This document shows, piece by piece, positions 1-6,956 of a stretch of DNA of 18,038 nt. The stretch lies in assembly GCA_021828935.1 (NCBI GenBank), contig JAJZCU010000002.1, forward strand, positions 1-18,038, read 5' to 3'. Origin of the DNA: Planctomycetota bacterium (GTDB lineage: Bacteria > Planctomycetota > Phycisphaerae > WQYP01). A program made the position numbers and the translations under genes. Numbering within the stretch: the first letter of the stretch is position 1; each line of letters begins with the position of its first letter. The notes under the pieces were generated by a model. The model was not told where the DNA came from. It worked only from the letters and a program-made list of their open reading frames with translations, and did no database searches.

Positions 1-1392
1 GGATCCCCCCCGCGGAAACACCAGCCGGAACGTGGCGCCGTCTCCCGGCTTACTTTCACAAAATACCTTGCCCCCGGCGCCGCTGACCACCCGGCGCACC
101 AAGGCCAGGCCCAGCCCGCTGCCTTGCGGCTTGGTGGTAAAAAATGGCTCAAACAGCCGCTTTTGCGCCTCTAAGGGAATGCCCGTTCCACTGTCCCGCA
201 CCAACAACGTTACCTCCTGCGCTTCTGAAACGGTGGAAACCACCAGCGTGCCGCCGCGCGGCATGGCGTCCTGCGCATTAGCGGATAAGTTTAACACCAC
301 CTGCCGCAATTCATCCGCGTTAATGTTCACCTTGGGGTCCGCAGCGTCCAGATGCGTAACGATGCGTATATTCTTACGCTCCATGGCCGGCCGCACAAAA
401 TCCAGAGCTTCGCGCACCACGGCATTCGCAGAGGCGCTGCCGGCCGGACTGACCACCTGCGTACGCTGTAAAAAATCATTGAGCATCAGGTCCAGGCGGC
501 GGATCTCTCGTTCACAAGAATTGGCCAGCTCCACGGGCCGCGCCGCGCCGCCGGGCTGACGCTCCAGCAAACTGCGCAGGGTATGCAGATTAAACTGCAG
601 CGCGGTCAGGGGCGAGCGCACCTCATGGGCCAGCACGCTGGCCAACATGCCGCGCTCCGTGAGCAGGCTCGTGCGGGCCAGCGAGGCCTGTTCCTGTCGC
701 CGACGGTTCTCCTCAAACTGCCGCGCCGCCACCACCATGGCGGCCACAATAATCGCCGCCCCCCCGGCCGTAAACAGCCCCGCCTGCCGAACCAGATTCC
801 ACCGTCGCGACCAAAAGGCCTGCGCCAATCCGCCGCGCCAGTACCCCACGCTTAAGTAATCTACTGCCCCATGCCGGAAGCGCAAACGCACCGTAACATT
901 CAAGTATTGGCTGGTATCTGCCTTTTGCCATGGTAATTCGGAGACTTGCCGGATGCGCGCACGCTGGCCCGGCGCCAATGCCGGCCATCGCGCCGCCGGC
1001 AGCGACCCGTCAATGGTCGACTTGCCCAGGCGCAACGCGCCGTGCGCCCGGGCTTGCGCCAATAGTGCTACTACGCCGCTTTTATTCCACACCAACACGT
1101 AGCCGACATGCTGTTGGTTCAACCCCCGCCGGTTTAGAAACCCCGCCTGCTGGTACGCCCATGTTAAATAACTGCCGTAACGATCCACCGTCGGCGCCGG
1201 CCGGGCCTCCAGGGACGTGGCCAGCGCCGCGGTGTTATCGCGTGCGGCATTGCGCCAATCTTCTTGAAATCCCACGTACGACAGATACAGCGACCACGCC
1301 AGCGACACCACGATCCACGCCGCCATGATGCCCAGGGCTATCCACAAAATGCGGCGGCCTTCAGGCCTGTGTAGATACTTGGAAGCAACCAT
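1..1392 (-). CDS. Membrane-bound sensor histidine kinase (3' end cut by window edge)
   Basis: This is the sensor kinase of a two-component system: it should autophosphorylate a histidine and pass the phosphate to a response regulator, which is not in the window. Visible are 464 residues with no stop before the window edge. TM1 is about residues 15-38 and TM2 about 205-224, enclosing an extracytoplasmic sensor region of roughly 165 residues that I do not recognise. The HisKA box reads LAHEVRSPLTAL with phospho-acceptor His256. The HATPase_c domain follows, with N box NLSANAQDAM (Asn372), G1 box DSGTGIP (Asp400), F box LFEPFFTTK and G2 box GSGLGLAL. The sequence ends just after the last beta-strand motif (TFRLVFP), so probably few residues are missing. 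ATG at 1392 was chosen because it precedes TM1 by about 14 residues; a second Met at 1326 falls inside TM1. The ribosome site is weak. The kinase assignment is firm; the stimulus is unknown. Confidence 0.93.
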   Translation of the reverse strand, partial: MVASKYLHRPEGRRILWIALGIMAAWIVVSLAWSLYLSYVGFQEDWRNAARDNTAALATSLEARPAPTVDRYGSYLTWAYQQAGFLNRRGLNQQHVGYVLVWNKSGVVALLAQARAHGALRLGKSTIDGSLPAARWPALAPGQRARIRQVSELPWQKADTSQYLNVTVRLRFRHGAVDYLSVGYWRGGLAQAFWSRRWNLVRQAGLFTAGGAAIIVAAMVVAARQFEENRRRQEQASLARTSLLTERGMLASVLAHEVRSPLTALQFNLHTLRSLLERQPGGAARPVELANSCEREIRRLDLMLNDFLQRTQVVSPAGSASANAVVREALDFVRPAMERKNIRIVTHLDAADPKVNINADELRQVVLNLSANAQDAMPRGGTLVVSTVSEAQEVTLLVRDSGTGIPLEAQKRLFEPFFTTKPQGSGLGLALVRRVVSGAGGKVFCESKPGDGATFRLVFPRGGS

Positions 1393-1555
1393 ACGCGAAC
1401 CGCCGTGCAACAACCAATCGCCGGTTTCTTTTTTGAGATGCCACCGGCGCAAATTTTCGCGAAAGCAGCGGGTGCTCGGCGGCGATTAGAGTACTATACC
1501 GCGGGCGGCGCCCGATGGCACATTTTTGTCCCGCGCAGCATGGCGTTGCACCGGC

Positions 1556-1596
1556 AAAAGAAAAAACGCTGAGACGGTGAGAGCGCTGTGAACGCA
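1556..1596 (-). repeat. Family A dispersed repeat, copy A1
   Basis: The core reads AAACGCTGAGACGGTGAGAG on the plus strand, i.e. CTCTCACCGTCTCAGCGTTT on the minus strand. It matches copies A2 (about 1755-1875), A3 (3088-3120) and A4 (about 3845-3960). A1 and A3 are inverted relative to A2 and A4. It lies about 165 bp upstream of the histidine kinase start. The motif resembles the GTCTCAGCG/CTCTGCGTCTC-type sequences found between genes in many environmental bacteria (from memory, not searched). Confidence 0.6.
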
Positions 1597-1754
1597 CCGG
1601 AGGACGACCGGGAGAATGGGCGGACGAAGACCGCCGGAGTTTTGGTGTCTTTTCACCTGCTGGGCCGGGAGCCATGCTGGATCAGGCCCCCCCCGTGTGA
1701 TGCGCCATGGCAGCAGCGGCCCAAACGCCCCTGGGGCCGCACTCGCGTTTCTCC

Positions 1755-1875
1755 CCGGCGTCTCAGCGACCTCTGCGTCTCAGCGTTTTATTTAACAACA
1801 TTCCATCGTCGTGGGCATTCGCGCACCCTGCACTGCCCGCTGACGGCAAAACAATCCGCCGAGATTTAACGGCCA
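1755..1875 (+). repeat. Family A dispersed repeat, copy A2 (long form)
   Basis: The core TCTCAGCG..CTCTGCGTCTCAGCGTTTTATTT starts at 1761. Similarity to copy A4 continues downstream through a shared CGCACCC-GC-CTG segment and a GAC-GCAAA...CCGCC segment, giving a unit of about 115-120 bp. It sits just beyond the 3' end of the amidohydrolase gene, as A4 sits just beyond the 3' end of the RNA ligase gene. Confidence 0.6.
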
Positions 1876-1932
1876 ACGTGGCCGACCGCCGTTCCGCCGG
1901 GGATTAACTGGGCTGCCTTTTTTTACCAACGT

Positions 1933-2979
1933 TTACGTCCACGGTAAAAATCCCAGCGCATTTTCCCGATACATCTTCCGCAGCACCGATTCAGGCAAAT
2001 CCAGCCCGCGCAATTGCGGCCGGCCTTCCGCGGCGTCCGGATCTTCAATGGGCGATTCACCGATAATGTCGCTCTCCCATTGCATTAAGTGCGTCCAGTA
2101 GCGGCTGGCATAATGATCAAAGCCGTACTTGTCGCCCACCACCAGGTCGCTGCCGAACATCACGCGGTTTTGCTGGCGGATTAAAAACGCCCGAACTCGG
2201 TCGGGGTCTTGTTGGGCAATGGCGCGGACAATCCATTTTGTGGCGCTGGAATCCAGCGAATAGTGTGGGAACCGTTCCAAGCGGCGTTCAAGCGCGTCCA
2301 AATCTTCCAGACTGCCGCCCATGTGCGCGCCCATGTGAACGCGGTCGGGAAATTGTTCCAACATGCGATCGAGCATCTCAAACTGGCTTTCAAACGTGCC
2401 ATATTGGGCCACGTCCGCATACCGCGCGCGGGGAGCGAACCAAGCCTTCGGATCGCCCACATGCGTCATAAAGTGAAAGCCCAGCGTGTAGGCGTGCCGC
2501 ACCACGCGCTGCAGCAATGGATGGTTCAGATCCAAACCGCTGCGCTTGCGCGTGCCCGGCGACAAATGAAATTTCGCCAGCCGCGAACCCTTCTCATAAA
2601 AGCCGTCCAGACGTTTCATCCAGTCCGTGACAAAGGCCTCCGTGGGCCCGGCATCCTGCCACTTTGGAACGGCAATAAAATGGAATCGGCCGGGAAAATG
2701 TTGTTGAAAAGCGTCCACATCTTCCAGCGGCGCCATGGTCCAGATTTCCCGAATGCCGTAGGCGTCAGCGGCCTCCAGAAAGCCCCGCGTATGCTCAACG
2801 TTATAAGTATGTGTGTGTACATCAATAATTGGCACTTCGATGCGCCGCGCCGGGACGGCGCGGTAGTTGATGCCCAGACGGTTATGCGGCAACGGCGCAG
2901 GCGCAGTGCCGCCCCCCGATTCCGCCCCCGCCCCAGCGGCTGGCGTTTGTTGTGATCCTTGGGATGTTGTGGCAGTCAT
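1933..2979 (-). CDS. Amidohydrolase-family protein (metal-dependent TIM-barrel hydrolase)
   Basis: A 348-residue protein of the amidohydrolase superfamily (Amidohydro_2-like), probably a cytoplasmic metal-dependent hydrolase or decarboxylase. The metal-site motifs are in the expected order: DVHTHTY at the end of strand 1 (His55, His57), KFHLSPG (about 136), MTHVGDP (His173), GAHMGG (His219) and FGSD with Asp278 as the likely catalytic acid. Residues 1-30 are a low-complexity Ala/Gly/Pro/Ser/Thr leader. The frame stays open upstream to 3417, but ATG at 2979 was preferred because AGGA lies 8 nt before it and the upstream part translates non-coding, repeat-bearing sequence. An ATG at 2997 is the alternative. 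The gene is isolated by long spacers on both sides, so it looks monocistronic. The substrate cannot be inferred. Confidence 0.88.
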   Translation of the reverse strand: MTATTSQGSQQTPAAGAGAESGGGTAPAPLPHNRLGINYRAVPARRIEVPIIDVHTHTYNVEHTRGFLEAADAYGIREIWTMAPLEDVDAFQQHFPGRFHFIAVPKWQDAGPTEAFVTDWMKRLDGFYEKGSRLAKFHLSPGTRKRSGLDLNHPLLQRVVRHAYTLGFHFMTHVGDPKAWFAPRARYADVAQYGTFESQFEMLDRMLEQFPDRVHMGAHMGGSLEDLDALERRLERFPHYSLDSSATKWIVRAIAQQDPDRVRAFLIRQQNRVMFGSDLVVGDKYGFDHYASRYWTHLMQWESDIIGESPIEDPDAAEGRPQLRGLDLPESVLRKMYRENALGFLPWT

Positions 2980-3021
2980 GGCAAAAGTCCTCGTCATTCG
3001 CTTGTCAAAAGAACGCCTTAC

Positions 3022-3052
3022 ATTGTATACCACACGCGGCAAGCCTATGACA
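3022..3052 (-). promoter_or_regulatory. Candidate promoter for the amidohydrolase gene
   Basis: On the minus strand TATACAAT, preceded by TGG, gives a good -10 (TACAAT, 3022-3027) about 43 nt before the chosen ATG at 2979. The best -35 is poor (GTCATA, 3046-3051, 18-nt spacer). This rests on sequence resemblance only. Confidence 0.3.
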
Positions 3053-3087
3053 CATTTTTCCAGACGCACGGCGCCGCAAAGGCTAAC

Positions 3088-3120
3088 TAAAAGAACCGCT
3101 GAGACGGCCAGAGCGCCAAG
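3088..3120 (-). repeat. Family A dispersed repeat, copy A3
   Basis: The core AACCGCTGAGACGG followed by CCAGAGCGC matches copy A1 in the same orientation. It lies about 110 bp upstream of the amidohydrolase start and is inverted relative to A4 at the other end of the same spacer. Confidence 0.55.
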
Positions 3121-3271
3121 CACCAACCCACGAAGGTCAGGGGGGCAGATGCGTGGTAGGGATCGCCGAATTATCAACTGTCGCAGGACGGGGCGATATG
3201 GCATTACCGCTTTGGATATTGAATGGTTACGCGCCTTTGGCGGGACGGGCGTGCCGTCGCCTCCCTTGGAG

Positions 3272-3348
3272 GCATGATAATAGCCAGGGATGAAATCCCT
3301 GGTCGCCCAAGCCGTATAAATTGATAGTCCCCCTGGGGACGGATGAAT
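3272..3348 (-). repeat. Family B dispersed repeat, copy B1 (double hairpin)
   Basis: Read on the minus strand, the unit is ATTCATCCGTCCCC...GGGGAC, an AT-rich link, then a perfect hairpin CCAGGGATTTCATCCCTGG (3284-3302) and GGCTATTATCA. It aligns over about 75 bp with B3 on the opposite strand, including both hairpins. Confidence 0.7.
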
Positions 3349-3386
3349 TTCTGATGCGTTATTGTGCGTGGATTTCGGGAACCGCG

Positions 3387-3442
3387 ATTCAGCCGTGCCT
3401 GCGTTCCAAGGGTTCACCGCTGGCTATTTTCCGACGCCCAGA
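3387..3442 (+). repeat. Family B dispersed repeat, copy B2 (degenerate)
   Basis: It contains TCCAAGGGTTCACCGCTGG followed by CTATTTTCCGACGCCC, closely matching B3 (TCCAGGGGTTTCACCCCTGG then CTATTTTCAGACGCCC). The first hairpin of the unit has decayed. Confidence 0.65.
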
Positions 3443-3526
3443 GGCCTACCGGTTAACGGCTGGCGTGGGTTTCTTCCATATTGCATCTGGCCCGGGGCCC
3501 TGGCGCGGCGCACGCCGCCGGGGGCG

Positions 3527-3602
3527 TTCATTCGTCCCTGCGGGACTTGGAATATCCTCGCGCCTTGCTCCAGGGGTTTCACCCCTGGCTATTTTCAGAC
3601 GC
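3527..3602 (+). repeat. Family B dispersed repeat, copy B3
   Basis: It carries the GTCCCTGCGGGAC hairpin and then the perfect CCAGGGGTTTCACCCCTGG hairpin (3570-3588), followed by CTATTTTCAGACGCCC. It is a direct repeat of B2 and an inverted repeat of B1. Confidence 0.7.
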
Positions 3603-3844
3603 CCGAAGGGCTACGGGGCACAGGCCATGCCCGGCCTGATAAAAATCCCCGGACATTAAACGGCTGCGCGCCATCGTCGGCTGCGACGCAATAAAAGTGC
3701 TGGAAGTATGGACGGTATGGGTTGCCAGCCGAAAATGACCGCGACAGTTGTTTACTCGGAGACCCGAAGCAGCCTCATGCCAAGCCCAATCCGCCGCGGA
3801 AAAACTTGGACCCAAGACCCCCAAAGCATCGTCCCACGGCTCCC

Positions 3845-3960
3845 GGTCGTCTCAGCGCTCTTCGCGCCTCCGCGTTTTATTTTATAAACTTTCATTGGCC
3901 GCGTGCGTCCACGCACCCAGCGCTGGCAGCGCCGACCGCAAACGTGCCGCCCAATTCCAA
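3845..3960 (+). repeat. Family A dispersed repeat, copy A4 (long form)
   Basis: The core TCTCAGCGCTCTTCGCGCCT then CCGCGTTTTATTT aligns with A2, and similarity continues through the CGCACCC-GC-CTG and GACCGCAAA segments. It ends about 13 bp from the RNA ligase stop codon. Confidence 0.6.
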
Positions 3961-3973
3961 ATTGCGCCCTAAG

Positions 3974-5029
3974 TTATGCAATTTCATCATCGCGAGCGTG
4001 GTACTTGGGATTCAGCACCTTCAAAAATGCCGCCGAGCGCGTGTCCGGCAAATTTCGCAACACCACCGGCCGCACCACAATGCCCTCACTGTGGTGCAAT
4101 TCCTTGCCGGAAACCTGTTCATTCTTTTTAGCCAGTTCGCCCAATAATTCTTTCTTAAATGGGCCGGCATACAGCACCGGAACCCAATGGTCCTGAAGGG
4201 CCGGCGGCAACGCTTCGCGCGGCACATCCGCGCCGTCGCAGGTGACACGATAAAAATAAATCGACGGTCTGACCTGGCCATATTTCAAATGTTGGCACGG
4301 AATCACTTCGCCCCAGGCCTGCAGCGAACAACCGGGCCGAAATTCCGCCAGCGCCGCCGCCGCGCCGGGCGTGTTGGTCAGCGCGAACCAATAAATATTG
4401 TCCAGGGTGTACTTCAATCCCAGCCGCCGGTTTAACAGCCCTTTTGAACTAACCTTTAACTCATCAGAGCGCGATGAGCGAAGAATGGCAATCTGTGAAC
4501 CGTGCAGTTTTTCCGTGATAATCACCGGTTCGCCCTCCGGAATGGCCTCGGCAAAGATCTGATAACGCTCCACATCATGCTCCCCCAATCGCTGCGCGTC
4601 CTGCCAGTAATCCTGCAGATTTTCCACATCGCCGGCCATGCCCAGCGGAATCGGCGGTTCATATTTGGTAATGTCCAGCCGGGCTGACAAATCCTCCCGC
4701 CGCGGAATGTCTGTGGTTCCCAATTTTCTATAGACAAAATCCAGCGGCAGCAGCACGCCGTCGGATGGTTCCCCGCGCAGCGTCACGCCGTGTACGCGGT
4801 CATGCTGTGCCCCCACCAAATAACTGTTGCCGGTGGACGATTTGTAATGGTCGCGAATTTCCTCCGGAAGAATCGACCGCTCCGGGGCAAAGACCACCAG
4901 GTCGCCCGTGGAATACGTCCCTTTTTTCGTAACAATTTGAAACAGCCCCACCTTCCCAATTTCCAGCGTGTCAGCGTTCGGGTGCGGGGTTAGCGTAATA
5001 TCGTCGGCAATAACTTCCCAGGTGGCCAT
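3974..5029 (-). CDS. ATP-dependent RNA ligase, Rnl5 / DraRnl (DRB0094) type
   Basis: A 351-residue nucleotidyltransferase that should seal nicked or broken RNA (in the studied family member, 3'-OH RNA ends in a duplex) through a covalent lysyl-AMP. The covalent-nucleotidyltransferase motifs are visible: motif I EKLHGSQ with nucleophile Lys174, a VSSKGLL segment at 193-199, motif III LQAWGEVI (236-243), motif IV SEGIVVRP (314-321) and motif V FLKVLNPKY (335-343). About 165 residues precede motif I, as in Deinococcus radiodurans RNA ligase, where an N-terminal OB-like module replaces the usual C-terminal one; the length is close to the roughly 340 aa of that protein. The ATG at 5029 has GGAG 5 nt upstream (5035-5038). 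The gene stands alone, with no kinase, phosphatase, RtcB or archease beside it. Family assignment is confident; cellular role is not. Confidence 0.92.
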   Translation of the reverse strand: MATWEVIADDITLTPHPNADTLEIGKVGLFQIVTKKGTYSTGDLVVFAPERSILPEEIRDHYKSSTGNSYLVGAQHDRVHGVTLRGEPSDGVLLPLDFVYRKLGTTDIPRREDLSARLDITKYEPPIPLGMAGDVENLQDYWQDAQRLGEHDVERYQIFAEAIPEGEPVIITEKLHGSQIAILRSSRSDELKVSSKGLLNRRLGLKYTLDNIYWFALTNTPGAAAALAEFRPGCSLQAWGEVIPCQHLKYGQVRPSIYFYRVTCDGADVPREALPPALQDHWVPVLYAGPFKKELLGELAKKNEQVSGKELHHSEGIVVRPVVLRNLPDTRSAAFLKVLNPKYHARDDEIA

Positions 5030-5149
5030 GGCTGCTCCAAAAAATCAACGTTTACGATAAACGGCAATGGAGAAATGGGCAATAAGAGCGATGGGCAGTG
5101 TGGCGCGGCCGCAGGTGTTCGGCAGAATGGCGCGGGGCGGCGTCCACCA

Positions 5150-5174
5150 TGGACCGCGAACGGTGCGTTCGCAG
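5150..5174 (-). repeat. Family C palindromic repeat, copy C1 (divergent)
   Basis: TGGACCGCGAACGGTGCGTT matches the reverse complement of C2 (TGGACCGCGAGCGGATCGCT) with a few substitutions. It faces C2 across about 28 bp. Confidence 0.55.
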
Positions 5175-5202
5175 GCGGCAGGCAGCGGCGGTGACGGGCC
5201 AC

Positions 5203-5226
5203 GGCGAGCGATCCGCTCGCGGTCCA
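5203..5226 (+). repeat. Family C palindromic repeat, copy C2
   Basis: GGCGAGCGATCCGCTCGCGG plus TCCA. The core GCGAGCG-ATC-CGCTCGC is a perfect 7-bp-stem hairpin. The same unit occurs twice more at 11120-11141 and 11159-11183, inside the start of the propeller gene. Confidence 0.75.
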
Positions 5227-5268
5227 CGAAGCGTTGGCGGGCAAAAAACCGTGGCATCAACTATTGAC

Positions 5269-5287
5269 GGCGGCCAGGATGGCCGCC
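5269..5287 (+). repeat. Family D hairpin repeat, copy D1
   Basis: GGCGGCCAGGATGGCCGCC forms a hairpin with GGCGGCC/GGCCGCC arms around AGGAT. A related unit with GGCGGCCAAGATGGC lies on the other strand at 11618-11643. Confidence 0.55.
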
Positions 5288-5448
5288 CCCAGAGGTTGTT
5301 TAATGTTCAATCGCCTGCCATTGCGCCCACGCCGTGGCCAGCGGCTTTATCCACTGCTTTGGCGCGTGGCGAAGGAATTTCTTATGCCATAACGCAGTGT
5401 CAATTCCTGGCTTCCGGCGGTCACCTTTATCCGCGGTCTTCCCCGGCC

Positions 5449-6876
5449 CTATTTCTTGTTAATGTGGCCTGCCGCACCACGCATTTTTTTCAACGCCGCC
5501 TCGCCCATGCGCAACTCCATCATAAGCCGCTGCCTGGGCGACAGCTTCTTTTGTCGCGAAACGAATTTAGTTATTTTAATCAACGTCGCCGTCGGCAATT
5601 GTAAGGCAGCCGCGCGAAGCCGTTTCAAGACGCTTGCCGGGATCGGCGCCGCCGGATCCCACGGCCCGCGGCCGGGCACATGCACACGCAATTCAATTGG
5701 CAACAGCTTTTTTTGCCGAAACGAAACGCGCCCCGCCAGCCCGTCAATCGGGAACATGAATAACCCCTGCTTGGTTTTAACGTATGTTGGATAATCAGCG
5801 GGCCCCAGCGGAATCTTGAAATCCAGCGACAGCTTCCGGCGCTTGATGGTCCAAACGACCAGCTGCGGCGTCTTGGCCTGCTGGTCATACACAAAAAGGT
5901 GGTGGCCGATGATGGTGGCCACCATATCGCCCGACCACGCCCACGGCGGCATTTTGTTGGGCTTTACGCGCCTGCCCCACCCCGGCAAATGCCGCCTGAG
6001 TCGCAACGAGCGCAGCCCGGCTCCCGGCGCGGCAAGTTCGCGGCCCGGAATCGTCGCCCGGAGGCCGCCGGAAGCGCCGGATACCACGTATATATTCTTG
6101 TTGGATGCCAGCCATAAACGCCGCTTGTATGCATGCAGGAAAAACGCCGGGCCCTGGGCATCGCGCCCAAGCATGAGCGCCTCTATTTTTGGACCGTACA
6201 GCCGGGGACGCATCATGGTCTTCCGCCACACCAGCCGGAGATGGCCTTGCCCCGTGAGCCTCTCCATCGTGATGTGGGTTTCACCGGATACGACCAACCG
6301 CCCGCCCCCACCGGGAATCCAATGCGCCGCGGCAATGTAAATCTTGGGATTTGGCGGCTGGGGCCGCAAGTGCCGGCCGGAGTCAAAGGTGAGGATAAAG
6401 TTGTGGCCAAACGGAAACACGCCCACCTTCGAATTCATGAAGTCGCCCGCCCGGCCCGGCACAAAATGAACGAATCGGAATTTTGGCCCGGGCAGCATCT
6501 CAACCAGCCCGGTCCCCTTTCCGGCGCCAAGCCAGCGTTTCTCGCCGTTTCCCTGGAACTGCAAAAAAAACCGGGCATGGCTGCCACCGCCCAGCCACGT
6601 CACGCCCTGCGGGAAGGTGGAGCCGGGCTTACGCGGGATCGGCAGCAGGTTCCAGCGCAGGATATTCCCCTGCGAGACCAGCATATATTTTGGCCCCATG
6701 GCGACGTATCCACCGCCGGGCAGCGGCTCAACCGGCGGAAAAGCCTCCAGCAGGTGGTGCGTGACGACCACATGGGGACCGCGCGGCGGCCTGGCGCCGG
6801 CGGCATCCGCGCGCGCGGCGAAAAAAAGCAGCAATGCCGTGCAAACGGCGACGGCCTTGGCCGAACCAGAACCCAT
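5449..6876 (-). CDS. Secreted protein of unknown function (475 aa)
   Basis: I do not recognise this protein. The N-terminus is a typical Sec signal: MGSGSAKAVAVCTALLL..., ending near ARADAAG, so cleavage around residue 26 and export are likely. The mature part is rich in Gly, Pro, aromatic and basic residues and alternates short hydrophobic stretches with GGG/PGG turns (GGGYVAMG, WLGGGSHARFF, WIPGGGGRLVVSG, KNIYVVSG), which suggests beta-rich, possibly propeller-like structure. A basic C-terminal helix (RQKKLSPRQRLMMELRMGEA) follows. ATG at 6876 was chosen over one 14 codons upstream because AAGGAA lies 6 nt before it and the signal peptide begins there. It follows the hydrolase gene by 80 bp on the same strand and may be its operon partner, although a weak hairpin/U-tract lies in the gap. 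Confidence 0.75.
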   Translation of the reverse strand: MGSGSAKAVAVCTALLLFFAARADAAGARPPRGPHVVVTHHLLEAFPPVEPLPGGGYVAMGPKYMLVSQGNILRWNLLPIPRKPGSTFPQGVTWLGGGSHARFFLQFQGNGEKRWLGAGKGTGLVEMLPGPKFRFVHFVPGRAGDFMNSKVGVFPFGHNFILTFDSGRHLRPQPPNPKIYIAAAHWIPGGGGRLVVSGETHITMERLTGQGHLRLVWRKTMMRPRLYGPKIEALMLGRDAQGPAFFLHAYKRRLWLASNKNIYVVSGASGGLRATIPGRELAAPGAGLRSLRLRRHLPGWGRRVKPNKMPPWAWSGDMVATIIGHHLFVYDQQAKTPQLVVWTIKRRKLSLDFKIPLGPADYPTYVKTKQGLFMFPIDGLAGRVSFRQKKLLPIELRVHVPGRGPWDPAAPIPASVLKRLRAAALQLPTATLIKITKFVSRQKKLSPRQRLMMELRMGEAALKKMRGAAGHINKK

Positions 6877-6926
6877 CAACAATTCCTTATTCCGTGTGAT
6901 AAAGTATTCAAGCGGCAAGCGGCGAG

Positions 6927-6947
6927 AAAAAAGGCGCCCGCGCGGGC
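6927..6947 (-). terminator. Possible weak Rho-independent terminator or attenuator after the hydrolase gene
   Basis: On the minus strand, GCCCGCGCGGGC (a self-complementary 12-mer with a 4-bp stem and GCGC loop) is followed by GCC and TTTTTT, about 10 bp past the hydrolase stop. The stem is short, so it may terminate only partially and lower expression of the next gene. Confidence 0.35.
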
Positions 6948-6956
6948 CGCGGGTCT

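Larger units (their letters stand above)
1393..1932. other. Long intergenic spacer between histidine kinase and amidohydrolase genes
   Basis: This 540-bp stretch has no ORF with a recognisable protein. Short frames on both strands are low-complexity Arg/Pro/Ser translations of repeat sequence. It contains the inverted pair of family A repeats listed separately (near 1556-1596 and 1755-1875). I see no tRNA and no convincing terminator. Confidence 0.6.
2980..3973. other. Nearly 1-kb gene-free spacer rich in hairpin repeats
   Basis: No protein in any frame is recognisable. The spacer holds a promoter candidate for the amidohydrolase, family A copies A3 and A4 at its two ends, and three copies of family B between them. 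Frames of 80-140 codons on either strand translate the repeats and have no start-site or motif support. Confidence 0.6.
5030..5448. other. Gene-free spacer with palindromic repeats
   Basis: About 420 bp without a recognisable gene. It contains an inverted pair of family C palindromes (5150-5174 and 5203-5226) and one family D element (5269-5287). Plus-strand frames through it are Arg/Gly/Ala-rich and overlap the real minus-strand gene at 5449. No clear terminator is visible for the gene ending at 5449. Confidence 0.55.

Noticed and set aside
1..6. Window begins exactly at GGATCC (BamHI site), suggesting a clone end
   Set aside because: The hexamer is in frame within the kinase gene and may be chance; one site is not evidence of a cloning junction.
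2209..2955. 248-codon plus-strand frame
   Set aside because: It is the antisense shadow of the amidohydrolase, whose metal-binding motifs are intact.
2980..3417. N-terminal extension of the amidohydrolase by about 146 residues
   Set aside because: The frame is open, but the extension translates promoter-like and repeat DNA, shows no family similarity, and a good ribosome site precedes the ATG at 2979.
3272..3602. CRISPR array
   Set aside because: The repeats occur on both strands, vary in sequence and are irregularly spaced; no cas genes are present.
5098..5604. Possible plus-strand gene in the spacer after the RNA ligase gene
   Set aside because: Arg/Gly/Ala-rich, passes through palindromic repeats and into the antisense of the next gene; no ribosome site or domain.
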